Of a DNA stretch of 64,000 bases, positions 23,364 to 34,651 are shown piece by piece (the first letter of the stretch is position 1; each line of letters opens with the position of its first letter). The position numbers and the translations under genes were made by a program. Location: NCBI RefSeq assembly GCF_000204055.1, contig NW_006768817.1, positions 294,997 through 358,996 on the forward strand. Direction: 5' to 3'. The notes below the pieces were generated by a model. It ran no database searches, was not told the origin of the DNA, and saw only the letters and a list, made by a program, of their open reading frames with translations. The DNA is from Melampsora larici-populina 98AG31. Its lineage: Eukaryota > Basidiomycota > Pucciniomycetes > Pucciniales > Melampsoraceae.

Positions 23364-26300
23364 CTAGATAACCTTCTTAGAAAAAGAGTTTTGAAATAGA
23401 AAGAAATAGAATCCAGAAAAAATTAATAGCTTTGAAACTAAGAATCTGTCCTGTGAAGATTTTATTTTTGAATACTACATTATGAGGGAGTTGGAAAATA
23501 AAAGACAGCGGGTTTTACAATGAGGTGAGATAGAAGATGGAGCAGAATGACTAGAGAAGAAGAGATTTTTTTTCTCTTGTTGAAACCGGCAAGCCACACT
23601 TCTCTAGTATCTTGGCCCTGACCTTTTCTGGGCTTCTCACCTCATGTGATTACTTGTCCACCCTTGGTAATGGACTATAGTTTACCATTGCAGGCTTAGG
23701 GGTAAACTATCATTGAAGATATTATATTTTATCTTATCTTCTCATCCTATTTTTGTTTTCTCTCTTAATTCAGCAAGTTTTTATTTTTCTACTTGTTTCC
23801 CCGTGCTTATTTTTATCTTTATTGCTTATCTCTCTTTGATATTCTATCTTATTTCCTTTTGTGTCTCTCATTAACAATATTATCAGCAGTTTTTTTAGTT
23901 TTTTTATAATTTCAGTGAAACTGGCCGTGATGAACCAAAATCTGGCTTTCAGATGGTCAGCGTGTTACGTTACGTAACAGTCTGACCGTACCAAAATGAT
24001 AATTTGGCTATGGTAACCCCCAAAACGTCACAGCACAGTGAACTTTGACTACGGTGAACTGCAATGTGATGGATTGTCCATTGTGTTACGGCTAATTATG
24101 TTGAGGTCCTAGTGTTGCCTATATGTACATCTTCCTCAGCTTCACTCAAGCTTCACGTCACTAGTATAGCATAGTATAGTTGTGTTTACCTTACAGCTTC
24201 AGTTTACAGTCAGAAAGTTTGTCTTCCCACCCACCCATGCCAAAAGTTTACTAAGTCAAAAAGATAGGCCACCTCCATGTTCAAGTCAAAGATGCTTTTT
24301 ATGAGTAGATGTATATAGGCCAAAATTTATGGACTTCAGGGTTGGGAAACATCAAAGCTCGTCATGGTATGTATTGAGACTTTCTGGCCCTGTGGGACCA
24401 AAAAGCAATTTCATGACATTTGTCTGACATAAACAAGGCTACAAGGGACTTGTCTGCTACCAATCTCTTGGCAATTGATCACAAAGTTGGCCTTCTGTGT
24501 TTCCCTTTCAACTCAATTTTATGATTCACCCATCACTAAATTTCATTTTTCCATCCCACCACAGAAATGTAACAGGTTGCATGCCCCAAATCTACTAAAT
24601 ATATTTCTGAGCAGTAGCTATCACAAATGTGATCTTTGATTCCCAAATTCTGTTTCACTCTTTCTTTGCTATATAAGCTCTGTATGAGCCAGTGGCATGA
24701 CCGCGAGTTCTGCAGTGTCATTATTCATATTCTACATGGTTTATCCACATGAAAGAGATGAGCAAACCGAATACACCTTCATCAAATATTCTGAATTGTT
24801 CTTTGCTTAAAGCCGTGTATTCTTGAGGAGTGTCTCGTGACTGATGTGCTCGTGGTTTTAAACTCTGTTGACCTGCTTTCCCTTTGGCAGTTTCCACAGT
24901 TTCCACCCCGGCTGCCAAGTCTCAGGAGTCAGCTGCCTTCTCCTCCGTGGGAATATGAAGCTTGACCAATTTCGCCTGCAAAACCCGAGCGAATTGGCGG
25001 GGAATTTGTGACAAGCTTTTGTGATTTGACTGTATATAGAGGAGTTATGGGATATTCGCGACTGCCCGGTCACTTCCGCGTAATACATGACATAATCACA
25101 CAGTTGACTGTGGGTTGTGTTTTATGTCCGAAATAGTTGAAGAGAACTCTGAAAGGTGGGGTCAGTGAAGATCAGCAACAAGATCATCCCCGCAGAGGAG
25201 CACACTTTCAACAGCTTTCAAGAGTGGAAAGATCGCATTACATATACGTAACCTCAAAAGCCATTTCAAGCCTTTTACATAACACCTCAATGGAGATCTG
25301 ATTTAGGCGAAGCAAGAGCCAAGACCAATACTTCATCGTTGTTTATTCTGCTCTTGTCGGTAGGAGATCGAGAAAAACTTTCGAGAGTGATCTCCGCAGG
25401 CGTAGAAAGTAATCAATGCGTCCCAAGTGGGAAGGTCGGATAACCTTTGTCTGAGTCAAGGATTGTCGACATCTCGATGTATCACAGAGCACCGGTGACG
25501 GAGAGGATGTAGACTAAAGGGGGGGCAAGGCATCACCATCATCAGTTCTAGGGCGGGATGAAGAACTTGAAATACGGGGTCAGTGAGGATAGGCATGATG
25601 ATTGTCCCCGCAATAGGCAAGAGCTCTTTGAAAGATAGGAAGTTCTGCAGATAACTTTTGCCAAGAAAACTCTTTCTTCAAAGTCTGGATGATCTGGGAT
25701 AACAGCTCAAGCATAAGATTTTCGCCATCATTGCCCAATCTAAATCCTTCAGCCGGCGAAATTCTTCAAGACTCGGCATAGACTTTGTGATTACGATACA
25801 GCCAAGGATTCGCCGGGTCGCTTCCTTCTTGAGAATCCACTCTACAATCGAAACATTTAACAGACCCAAAACCTAAGAAAATCGACGCGATGCACAGCGA
25901 GACATTGCCGCCATGACCTCGCAGTCGTACGTGGCTATGCCTAGAAATGTCGTGCCGGAATTTTAGTAACTGGTCAAGGTAGCGGTCAAGGTAGCCCAGA
26001 CTGATTGATAGGATCGATTTGTTTAAGCCTGGATGAGTGCGTAGGACCTCGAAAAAGAAATACTGACCTTGACATGTGGGTAGATTGCCCCGGGGAGAGT
26101 CTGAGCGCTCAATGTGTCTCGTGGTTGAAGAAACGGGCACCGCTGAGGTACTGGTTGCACCCCGGTCGTAATGCAGTTGTCGGGATGTGCCGGGTGTGGC
26201 ATCGTTACCAGAGGAGCACTTGATAGTGGGTATACCGTACACTATTTTGGGGATGTCCTACCATCCCTTACATCTATGTATCAGTCCCTATTTTGAGTCC

Positions 26301-27365
26301 ATCCAGTTTGCACGACTGATTCTGGCCAAGCTCAAACTCAACAAAGTCCCAATGCTGAGTGAAAGTGTACTCGGTGGGTGTCCTTAAGGAGCACAACGAG
26401 TTGCTGTTGTACAGACTTCTCACAGGTTTTGCCACCGAAGATCCACTAAGATAAGTAGACGGAGCTGAATCTTTGTTGTCGTGACGGGTGAGGAAATTGT
26501 TTTCGGAGGATACCAGCCTTGGAACCCCGGGGTTCGCCTCATCATGCTACAAGCGAGCAACCGATTGTCTAGATTATCCTGCTTTCTTCTCATTGGGGAT
26601 CCTTTTGAAATGGGGCACGGGTTCGGTTGTGTGTGGGTGGTCTTGGCCGTTGCAAAGTCAGTCAACTTTTGAGATATGCCAAGGCTAGGCGGCCAAGACT
26701 GCACCCCCAACTAGGTTCCCTCTTACATGTACTTCGTCGCACAAAAGGGTACAAATCAAGCTCTCGGAGACCCATTGCTTAAAAAAGATCGCACGCGTTT
26801 CTCTTGTCTCTCAGGATCTCCAGCGCTGAATTCTCTGCTGTTTACAAATTGCCACCGGTGCAAATTGCCCCCCGTCAACGTGCCTATCGTGCCCACACGG
26901 AGTTATTCCTGAAGCTTGTCGTCATCATCACCGTGGACGTTCAGTAAGGCCCGACGGGTTGCATTTTTGGTGACGGAAATCTAAACACTGTAGATATTCT
27001 ATACAGACTGTCTATATCACTTCGAGTGATTGATATCAACTGACTTCTTACATATTTATTTATTTTTGGCTGAAGTGTTTTCAGAAACGATCAAACTCAA
27101 AGTTCACGCTTGCTGGTCAAGTGGAGGCCTGCTCTTCTACAAAGTCCACGATCTCATCAAAGTGTCGAGCAAGACTCATTCCAAACTACCAACCTCCACC
27201 ATCATATACCCCTGATATTGTTTTCAATAGCTACTTCTCCTAAACTCAATCCAAAGGACAGTGTTTCCAGCTTATATCCAAGATAAGCAACATCACAACG
27301 ATTTCCGTCGCCCGTATTCCTCCTGCCACACTTTTTCTTTCCACCGCCTGCCTGCTTCTGTAACG
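23364..27365. other. Intergenic region with a possible gene relic near 25.1-26.25 kb
   Basis: No gene I can support. At 25.1-26.25 kb base composition is more balanced than in the surroundings, and a minus-strand frame (26242-25766) has protein-like composition (SILSISLGYLDRYLDQLL) without a family I recognise. Two diverged direct repeats, about 36 bp at the core (25158-25193 and 25576-25611, GGGGTCAGTGA...CCCCGC), lie 418 bp apart here, as if part of a gene had been duplicated and then decayed. Confidence 0.4.
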
Positions 27366-29390
27366 ATGGCTAAGATCGATAAAGCTCAAATACTCATTTG
27401 CGGGGTAATCATACGTGCTTGTGACGAACTTGCCGAGCTACGCAACCAGTTTAACGTAATTGTAAGGCACATTTCCTTCCATTTTCTGCGTTCTTCGCGC
27501 TTTTCATCAATCCTAGATCATGTGATCGGCTGGCTTTCGAGTCATCTACAGTGCTACTGCACTGTCGAGCTATAAGCGCTACGCACACAATCTTCCGCAC
27601 TTACCTGATTCCCCCGAGTTTCAGCTTGCGGATATCTTTTTCTGCATTGATGGTTCATTGGATTCTCTTCAGACACCATTCCCCAAAAAGATTGGAATTC
27701 AGCAACTTGGCCGAATTCTTTAGTCACATTTGATTTTAAACTGGTGATCCTTTTTATGGTGTGAAAATAGCCACTATGTATCACATTCACCTACCGGCAT
27801 ATTCGCCAAAGTCTGCGCCCCGACATGGGGTTTTTGGCCTTTGTTGTATCTACGTTGCGCCGATCGCCATATAGCTTATTTTCTCAAAATTGAGGTGCAG
27901 TTGCCAGCATTAGTGTGCAAATCGGCTAATTCCACTCTGTCTTTGGTTTGATTGAAGGACCTCGATTCAAATTCAAGATCAGAATTTTTGAAGGATTGTC
28001 GGCCTGGTGGGAGGTACAGCCGCGTGAAAGGGATCTACAGACATAATTCATCTGCTGATTTGATCGGGACCTTTGACGCCGAGGTTGGTGATTTTTATGA
28101 TATTGGCGCTGAAAATTTCACCTGGAGAATTGACATCTGTTTCCTATCGCACTACTCTGATGCGCATCATGTGAAAAGTTAATAGACGCCCTTCCGGACT
28201 CGGTGCGTTACATCTGTCACAATGGCGCGGGATATGATCAGATTGATATCAAAGCCTGCACTCGTCGCTGTCAGTCAAACAGTCTTAATCCTTCCAGTGA
28301 TGCTACCTTCTAACATGAAATCTTACAAATCGGCTTACATTCATGTTCTCTTCGGCGAAATCAGCTATCTTGGTCTCGAACACGCCTGGAGCGGTGGATG
28401 ACGCCACGGCGACGACGGCGCTGTATCTAATGATTGCTGCTATGAGGAACTTTAGTTCCGCCGAAGCATTTGCCCGAGCAGGTCAGCACTTAGACCATCA
28501 TAAAATGGGATAGAGTACCCATCTCAATTATTCACTTATATCCTCATCACGAAGATGACAATGAAGACCGGAACCAGACGAGAAAATACCAAAGCTGATG
28601 CTCTACTGCCATATCATTCCCCTGATCCAACGTACAGGTCAATTCAAGACGGGCGTACTTACTGGACACGACCCCGAAGGGAAAGTTTTGGGTATCGTTG
28701 GTATGGGTGGAATCGGAAGGGTAAATTTCAGATGAACCACATCTTAGTCCTATTGGTAAACTTATTTCCTCTAATTTACTCGCAGGCATTGGCTCGCAGG
28801 GCGATCGGATTCTCTATGAAGATCCTTTACCACAACCGACATCCCCTGAAGAAAAGTCAACTTGTGACGGGCAGTCCGCCATTTGACTTGAGTCCATTTG
28901 TCACATACGTGAACTCGCTTGATAGTCTTCTCAGTCAATCGGATGTGGTTTCACTTAATCTTCCATTAAACGCTGAAACGGCTGGCAGCTTTGGTGCCCG
29001 TGAATTCAATCTCATGAAACCTAGTGCCATCCTTGTCAACACTGCTCGTGGGGCTATCGTGGATGAAGAGTCTCTTTTAGCAGCGCTTGATTCTGGTCGG
29101 GTTAGTTCACTCGCTTTTATGCTAATCTGATCTCAACGCAATGATCCCCTTCTCGCGTGACTGACAGTTGATATATGATGTAGCTTTGGAGCGCAGGACT
29201 GGACGTCTTTCCCTCCGAACCTTTCATCAATCCGCGATTGATTGCACATCCGCGTCTCAGCTTATTGCCACACATGGGCACGGAGACGATAGAAACGCAA
29301 CACAAGATGGAGGTTAGAGCGTTGGTAGAGAACCTAGCGACAGCCATGGCTGGTCATGGACTGAAGGATCCGGTACCAGAACAATCCTAG
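27366..29390 (+). CDS. Glyoxylate/hydroxypyruvate reductase-like D-2-hydroxyacid dehydrogenase (344 aa)
   Basis: NAD(P)H-dependent reduction of a 2-oxoacid such as glyoxylate or hydroxypyruvate. Seven exons: 27366-27461, 27958-28083, 28179-28269, 28365-28481, 28638-28720, 28786-29100 and 29184-29390. All junctions are GT-AG and phases agree, giving 1035 nt. Key family features are present: HNGAGYDQIDI and NTPGAVDDATATTALYL in the substrate part, the Rossmann motif GIVGMGGIGRALARRAIGF, catalytic Arg in LVNTARGAIVDE, catalytic Glu in SAGLDVFPSEP, and catalytic His in LLPHMGTETIE. Length matches the usual 330-350 residues. Introns are 65-156 nt except the first, which is 496 nt. The exact substrate cannot be read from sequence; the fungal GOR1/GRHPR group is the best fit. 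Confidence 0.9.
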
Positions 29391-30538
29391 GCATATCTTG
29401 TATTTTTTAATATTCGCCATTTAATCTCGCCTGTTTTGTGCCCACCGATATGATTACTCATTTCAAACGTTTTCTATCCTCACCTCACTGATGCTTCTGG
29501 AGGCCTTACAAAGATGTTTTGAGTCAGATTTCATTTACTATTAATTCTTGATCGTTGAGGTACATAAATGTATTAGTGAGCTATACTTGAGCGACATTGG
29601 ACCTGATGCATATATTCAGTAGATAGACTGACCAGCCAAGATGCCGTATGTTCCCTTTACCCTCTGGAGAATGTTTTATTACCCCAAAGTTAAACCATGT
29701 ATTGTGATAAAGAGATTAAGCATGTATCAAGCTTATTTGATTTTTGACCTTTCTTTCAGTTGGGATGCTGTATGAAGTCTAAACCGGTTGACACAATTCA
29801 AAGATGAACTTGACATTTTGCATGAGAGGTAATATTGGCAATCTTTTGAGTTTGATATTCGCATTCGAATGGGCAAAAGCTGTGAATTCAACACGCACAC
29901 ACTGTTCCTGACCTGTGTCATGATCAGGTTGAACTTGTAGGATAGGACCCTCATTCAAATATGAAGAAACAAACTTCTAGATAGAATGGATCAGCATAAG
30001 CAATTATAAGAGAAGCATCATAAGGGGAGACATTTCAGTACATTCATATTTATTTATCATCGAACCCTCTGACACAACTTCCCACTGTCCAACTGTGCAA
30101 ACTAAGGAGAGCTGAGCACAAAAGGGTCGATTGTGTAGTCGTGAAACACACATGATATGTCAAAGATTTAAATTTTCTTGATTGTACGGAACCCACTTCA
30201 TGAGTTGAATTGCTCTTTGGTGCCAATGTGTGATATACTACAACGTTTGATAAGGATAAGGGCTGGTAAGGGATCACCCTCCAGCGCCTCACTCAGTAGG
30301 GGTTCATATTGCAATGAAAATCTGTCACTCCAAGAGGACTTGTTTTATATACATGTAGCTACTATCATGAAATCAAAATCAAATTGCTGGATAAGTGGTA
30401 GAAAAAGATAGGTCTTTCCTGCTGGTGAAATAATTATGATAAACTAGTAAGCTGGGACTGGGGCAAGAATTTCTAGGAAAAGCAGTAAGTAACCCGACCC
30501 AGCGTATATTTAGACTGAATGTAGATCTACATTCAAAC
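29391..30538. other. Convergent 3' intergenic region
   Basis: Lies between two genes transcribed toward each other, so it should hold both 3' ends. AT-rich; no further gene seen. Confidence 0.6.
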
Positions 30539-31549
30539 CTAAACTCTCATAGTATCAGTAAATTGTAATGAAAAGAAAACCACAATGCCAGATTCTTCGA
30601 TTGCAGAGGCGTCACTGGGTCGTACATAAGGATACCAGCTCCGCGGCTCCTCAATACTTTTGCGAACCTCGCGGATCCATTTGACAGAAAATCCTCTAGC
30701 TTCAGCCCGACAGGCGAAAGCTTGAATAGGCGCCCGGTGACCGCCGTGTAAACCAGCAGTGAGATAGACAATCGCGCCCGCGTTGTAAGAAAGCGTGTTA
30801 CTGACTGTCTCCAAGAGAACTTCATGCGAGTCCGTGTACCAAAGCACGTCGGCGAGTAACAGAATATCGAAGCGTGACGGCTTGCCAGTATCACCGGCCT
30901 TCAGCAGAAGTTCATCGGGTGAAGTCCCCCATCGATGTCCACTCACATGCCAAAGATGATGGTCAGGTAAATTTGAAGCCATGTTGTCATTCAGAATTTG
31001 AAGAATTTGATCGTCTGGCCAATCACTTGTGACGACCCTTCGAGGTGAACCATACATTCCTGCCGCAACTGATGATAATCCAGCTCCAGCTCCAAGTTCA
31101 AGAATCCGTCGATCATGACAGTCAATTTCGGATGCATATATGAGATCAGCCATATAAATTGACGAAACCCAGATGTGGTGCGCCTGTAAGGAAGTAAGTT
31201 GACTTGGTGGATTCGAGACCTGCAGTGAAATAGTCTTTGTAAGTGACTGATCTCCATCAACCGAGTCTGGCGGAAGGTGAAAATTACCATGATCAGTTTG
31301 ACCTTGGCTTTGTCTCTTGAGCGATGAGTCTAGTGCGGCATTCTCACCTTTCAGTGGCGGTTGGTATACAAACGGTCGAGAGCGAGTCGAACCACAAGCA
31401 AAGGCTGAATGTCCGAATATCAAAGGTAAACTGTCCTCAAAGAATTCAATGACCGAACTGCCATCACTAGAGCCTTCATCGCCATTTTGATCCTCGTTCA
31501 CTTCGGTAGCGAGATTTGTTAGCTCAGGTGATGCATCAATACTTGCCAT
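30539..31549 (-). CDS. Nnt1/Efm7-like protein lysine methyltransferase (336 aa)
   Basis: A class I SAM-dependent methyltransferase of the family-16 type that methylates lysines; yeast Nnt1/Efm7 modifies the N-terminal region of elongation factor eEF1A. The frame is open upstream to 31675, but only through a GTG, so the first ATG at 31549 (MASIDASPEL) is the likely start. The first about 120 residues are a variable, acidic N-terminal extension. The catalytic domain begins near LQAHHIWVSSIYMADLI and shows motif I (ILELGAGAGLSSVAA), the acidic post-I motif (VVTSDWPDD) and DILLLADVLWYTDSHE. No intron is needed. The last 80 residues (TAGLHGGH, FSVKWIREVRKSIEE) also fit the Nnt1 group. The specific substrate is inference from homology. 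Confidence 0.85.
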   Translation of the reverse strand: MASIDASPELTNLATEVNEDQNGDEGSSDGSSVIEFFEDSLPLIFGHSAFACGSTRSRPFVYQPPLKGENAALDSSLKRQSQGQTDHGNFHLPPDSVDGDQSLTKTISLQVSNPPSQLTSLQAHHIWVSSIYMADLIYASEIDCHDRRILELGAGAGLSSVAAGMYGSPRRVVTSDWPDDQILQILNDNMASNLPDHHLWHVSGHRWGTSPDELLLKAGDTGKPSRFDILLLADVLWYTDSHEVLLETVSNTLSYNAGAIVYLTAGLHGGHRAPIQAFACRAEARGFSVKWIREVRKSIEEPRSWYPYVRPSDASAIEESGIVVFFSLQFTDTMRV

Positions 31550-32034
31550 AATACACGCTTCCGTTCTTGATCGTCGAGACTGGGGAATCTGAAGTTGGTG
31601 TTCGAGACCTCGTGGAGATTTTGTGATTTCGTCGTCAATCTGTGGTTTTGGATGCGACCTCAGGACCGGAATCACTCTCGTGATAGACCGCGGGTGCCGG
31701 ACATACAGAAGCCCTGAGTGTCAGAGGGTCCGACAATCCTAACACATACAACACCACACCCAACCTCTCAAGACTCTGACAGAACCTGGTCTCACGCTCA
31801 CACCCGGTGCCACAAAGCCTGGATTTGCCCTGGGGGCGCATGGCAAGGGCCAGGGCTTAGGCCTCACATGGCCCTCATTCAAGCCCTTCATGGCCTCCAG
31901 CAGGGAGTCCGAGTAGTGACTAAAATTGAGTTGAGCTATGATTGGACATTCTTTAAATGGCAGGCCATGGCCCTGGCCACACCCTGAGCCACAAAAAAGG
32001 TGCCAGGTGTGAGCCTGAAATAACCAATATGGTT
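31550..32034. other. 5' flank with a GC-rich, probably transposon-derived block
   Basis: 31796-32014 is unusually GC-rich, with ends resembling an inverted repeat (GCTCACACCCGGTGCC at the left; the inverse of GGCTCACACCTGG at the right). It shares GGCCCTGGCC-like words with the MITE at 62306-62550. I found no target-site duplication, so I treat it only as a possible relic. The overlapping minus-strand frame 31739-32134 has no domain. Confidence 0.35.
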
Positions 32035-32228
32035 TCAAGTTCACTTTTTTTTTGCGTAATTTTGATAAATTTGGACAAGTCAGTTGTAAAAAAAAAGTTC
32101 TTTGTAAAAACAATGTAATTTTAATTTGGGACACCCAAAAAGGTGTCCCGCTTCAAAGAAATTACACATATTTTACAACAACGGGCAAGTTGTTGTAGTG
32201 TAAAAATACGCAAAAAAAGCCAACTTGA
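32035..32228. mobile_element. Inverted-repeat element, 194 bp (MITE-like)
   Basis: Ends pair imperfectly: TCAAGTTCACTTTTTTTTT then GCGTA at the left, and the inverse of TCAAGTTGGCTTTTTTTGCG at the right. An internal perfect hairpin is GGGACACC...GGTGTCCC (about 32129-32150). No target-site duplication identified. Confidence 0.45.
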
Positions 32229-32774
32229 GACCCCCTAATACCCAAAACATGTGGGTCAAAAGTATACCAATGTGGTGATCAGGATCTCTTATATAAGCAA
32301 TTTCTTTAAAGATTCATGGTAAAAGATGTGCTTTTAGTCAAAGTCATATTTTATTGGTTATTTTGATGGTCATTGGGTGTCTTATAGTTGCTTATGAATC
32401 ATTTTTATCATTATCAATCATTCACCCATTAATTAAATAACTTGATAAGGATAGCAAGAAATAAAGAAAAAGTTGAAAAAACATAGAAATCATAAAAATA
32501 GTAATATTAGTAAGATTCAATTGATGATGTGGTATTACAGGTGAGATTTATGATGAAGGCCATTTACTTTATATCCAATAGAATGAAATCTGTTTTGAAA
32601 GGAATGAAAGAAGATTATTGAAATATTAAGAATTTAGGAAAAAGTCAATATTATAGGCGCAAGGAAAATGGTTTTTAGGGTATGAATAATTGATTTCATG
32701 GTTCAAGAAGGTTAACTTATGATATAGAAGGGTTATATTATTCTGCAACAACTTTCATCATGGCAATTGATAAG
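32229..32774. other. AT-rich stretch, nothing recognised
   Basis: No gene, hairpin or repeat that I can support. Confidence 0.5.
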
Positions 32775-33110
32775 CTTCACAGTGTCATTTTACTACTCAC
32801 TGGCAGGCCAGTGAGTACAACCACCCCAATCCAATCTCAAATCAATGTCAGTTCAATATTAATCCAATCTCTGTGTTTGGCCTAGAGTATCAGACAAACA
32901 ACCTCCCAGAATGAACTGCAATAAAGTTTGGTTGCATGTCCACACATGAAGGTATCAGAATGGCTGGAAGGTTTGAGTGATTATGCAGCCCATGCATATC
33001 CAAACAAAATTGGAGGTCAAACTGATATTGAACTGACATTGAATTGAGATTGGATTGAGGTGAATGGAACTCACTGGCCTGCCAGTGACTAGTAAAATGA
33101 CACTGTGAAG
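32775..33110. mobile_element. Non-autonomous DNA transposon with long TIRs, 336 bp
   Basis: The first 42 bp (CTTCACAGTGTCATTTTACT onward) match the inverted last 42 bp at 41 positions, and weaker pairing continues to about 87 bp (the CAATCCAATCTCAA words occur inverted at both ends). The left TIR also contains a small palindrome (ACTGGCAGGCCAGT). No clear target-site duplication, so the superfamily is open. The near-identical arms suggest a young or conserved element. Confidence 0.85.
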
Positions 33111-33468
33111 GGAGGAGTGGAATTATTCAAGGAAGAGGGAAATTCAAGGATGGTAAACAAGGGCACTACAGAATTTATTCATATGTTATGATTGATTTGA
33201 GGGATACATGAGTTGAAAAGAGTTTTATAATGATTTGTAGAGTTATTGTCAAGAATGAATTGATCTAAAATGATCTTACAAAGAAGAGAGATTAATAATA
33301 GATGTGAAAAGGGGTGAAGATCATTGAAAATGGAGGCTTTCAGCTAATTACATATGTCCAAACTTGTTGGATCATGATTGGTGATATCTCAATCAACCCA
33401 GAATGTTTAAATTAATAATGTACAGTCTTTGGACCACTAGTAACCAAGGATTTGTGAAAAATTTATAA
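33111..33468. other. AT-rich stretch, nothing recognised
   Basis: Spacer between two MITEs; no gene or motif that I can support. Confidence 0.5.
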
Positions 33469-33801
33469 GAGCATCCACAGCGGTGGGCTCCAAATTGGGG
33501 CTATTGCCAAATTTGGTGACTGAGCCCTAATTTTTTGGTGCAATGGTGGTCCCCATTGCCAAATTTTGAGCTTTGGGCTACAAATTTGGCAACAAAAAGC
33601 TGGGCTCCAAATTCCTGCACTTGCTCAAGCCCATACCTCACACATGTAAGCCCACGCACACCAATCTCAAAGTGTGTGTAAACACATAGAATGTACACTT
33701 TTGAAGCCCAAACGACTGCATCCGTACTGATTTGGGGCCCCACCCAATTTGAATTCACTCAATTTGGAGCCCCAATTTGGAGCCCACCACTGTGGATGCT
33801 C
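33469..33801. mobile_element. PIF/Harbinger-like MITE, 333 bp
   Basis: The terminal 34 bp (GAGCATCCACAGCGGTGGG onward) pair with the inverted end at 33 of 34 positions. It is flanked by TAA on both sides (33466-33468 and 33802-33804), the 3-bp target typical of PIF/Harbinger elements. The interior is made of many CCAAATTT/AAATTTGG words. It encodes nothing. Confidence 0.9.
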
Positions 33802-33804
33802 TAA

Positions 33805-34651
33805 GGAATCAAAGAGAATGGCATGAATTTCGACTTTTGCACTTCCATACACACATGTAACAGCATTTACAACACAAAAAGTTTATTTTATCAATCTTTA
33901 CAACTCAATAACTTATTCATCACCATCAGAAATAGTTCATGTTATGCCAATTATACATCAAAATCACAAGATCTACCAGATGAGCTATAGTAACCCAAAA
34001 TTGGAGCACATTAGAAAAAACTCAAAATTCTAAAATTGGTTTTCAGCTATGAATTTTAGAAAAAAACCCTGTATTCCCCATAAGAAGATCTTTCCATGAT
34101 GTATAAACATCAATTAATCAATTTCACAGCTTAAATCGCATCACTAGTTGTTGATAATTTCATCAAAATATTACATCAGAGGGCCGTAGTGGTCAGCAGG
34201 TGCTGTTGTGCTGGTTTCTTCGAAGAAGGCAGTCTTAGATAACTTCTGCTAGTTACATATTGGTAGGTTATCCCTTCTTAGGTGTTGTAAAGCTCTTGTT
34301 GAGCTTTAAATACTACCCCAAGTATCTATTTCATCAAGGCTTTGGGAAAACCAATAATGTTCAAATTGCAGGGGGATTATTGGTTATGAGAAAAAACTCT
34401 CCACATTGTATGTGATCAGGTGAGAAACAATGTATCTGGAATTATCTTCAGAAAGCATTCAAGATATAAAAACATAGACCAGAGTTGCTTGAGCTTGGTC
34501 CCACCTTCTTCTTCTCCAGTTCAACCTGCACCATGTCTTTTTTGTGTGTTTCTGTTCTTGTTTCCTAATCAAGTTTGTTTGGTGTTAAGTTTTCAGCTTT
34601 TAAGTTTCACATTGTTCCTCTTTGCTTCCCCTTTCTGATTGTGCCCCTTAA
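33805..34651. other. AT-rich stretch, nothing recognised
   Basis: No gene I can support; a 72-codon frame at 34420-34638 is low-complexity hydrophobic and is not credible. Confidence 0.5.

Noticed and set aside
30991..31290. 99-codon minus-strand frame
   Set aside because: A shifted reading of the methyltransferase gene.
31739..32134. 131-codon minus-strand frame
   Set aside because: Crosses a GC-rich, probably transposon-derived block; no domain and no splice logic.
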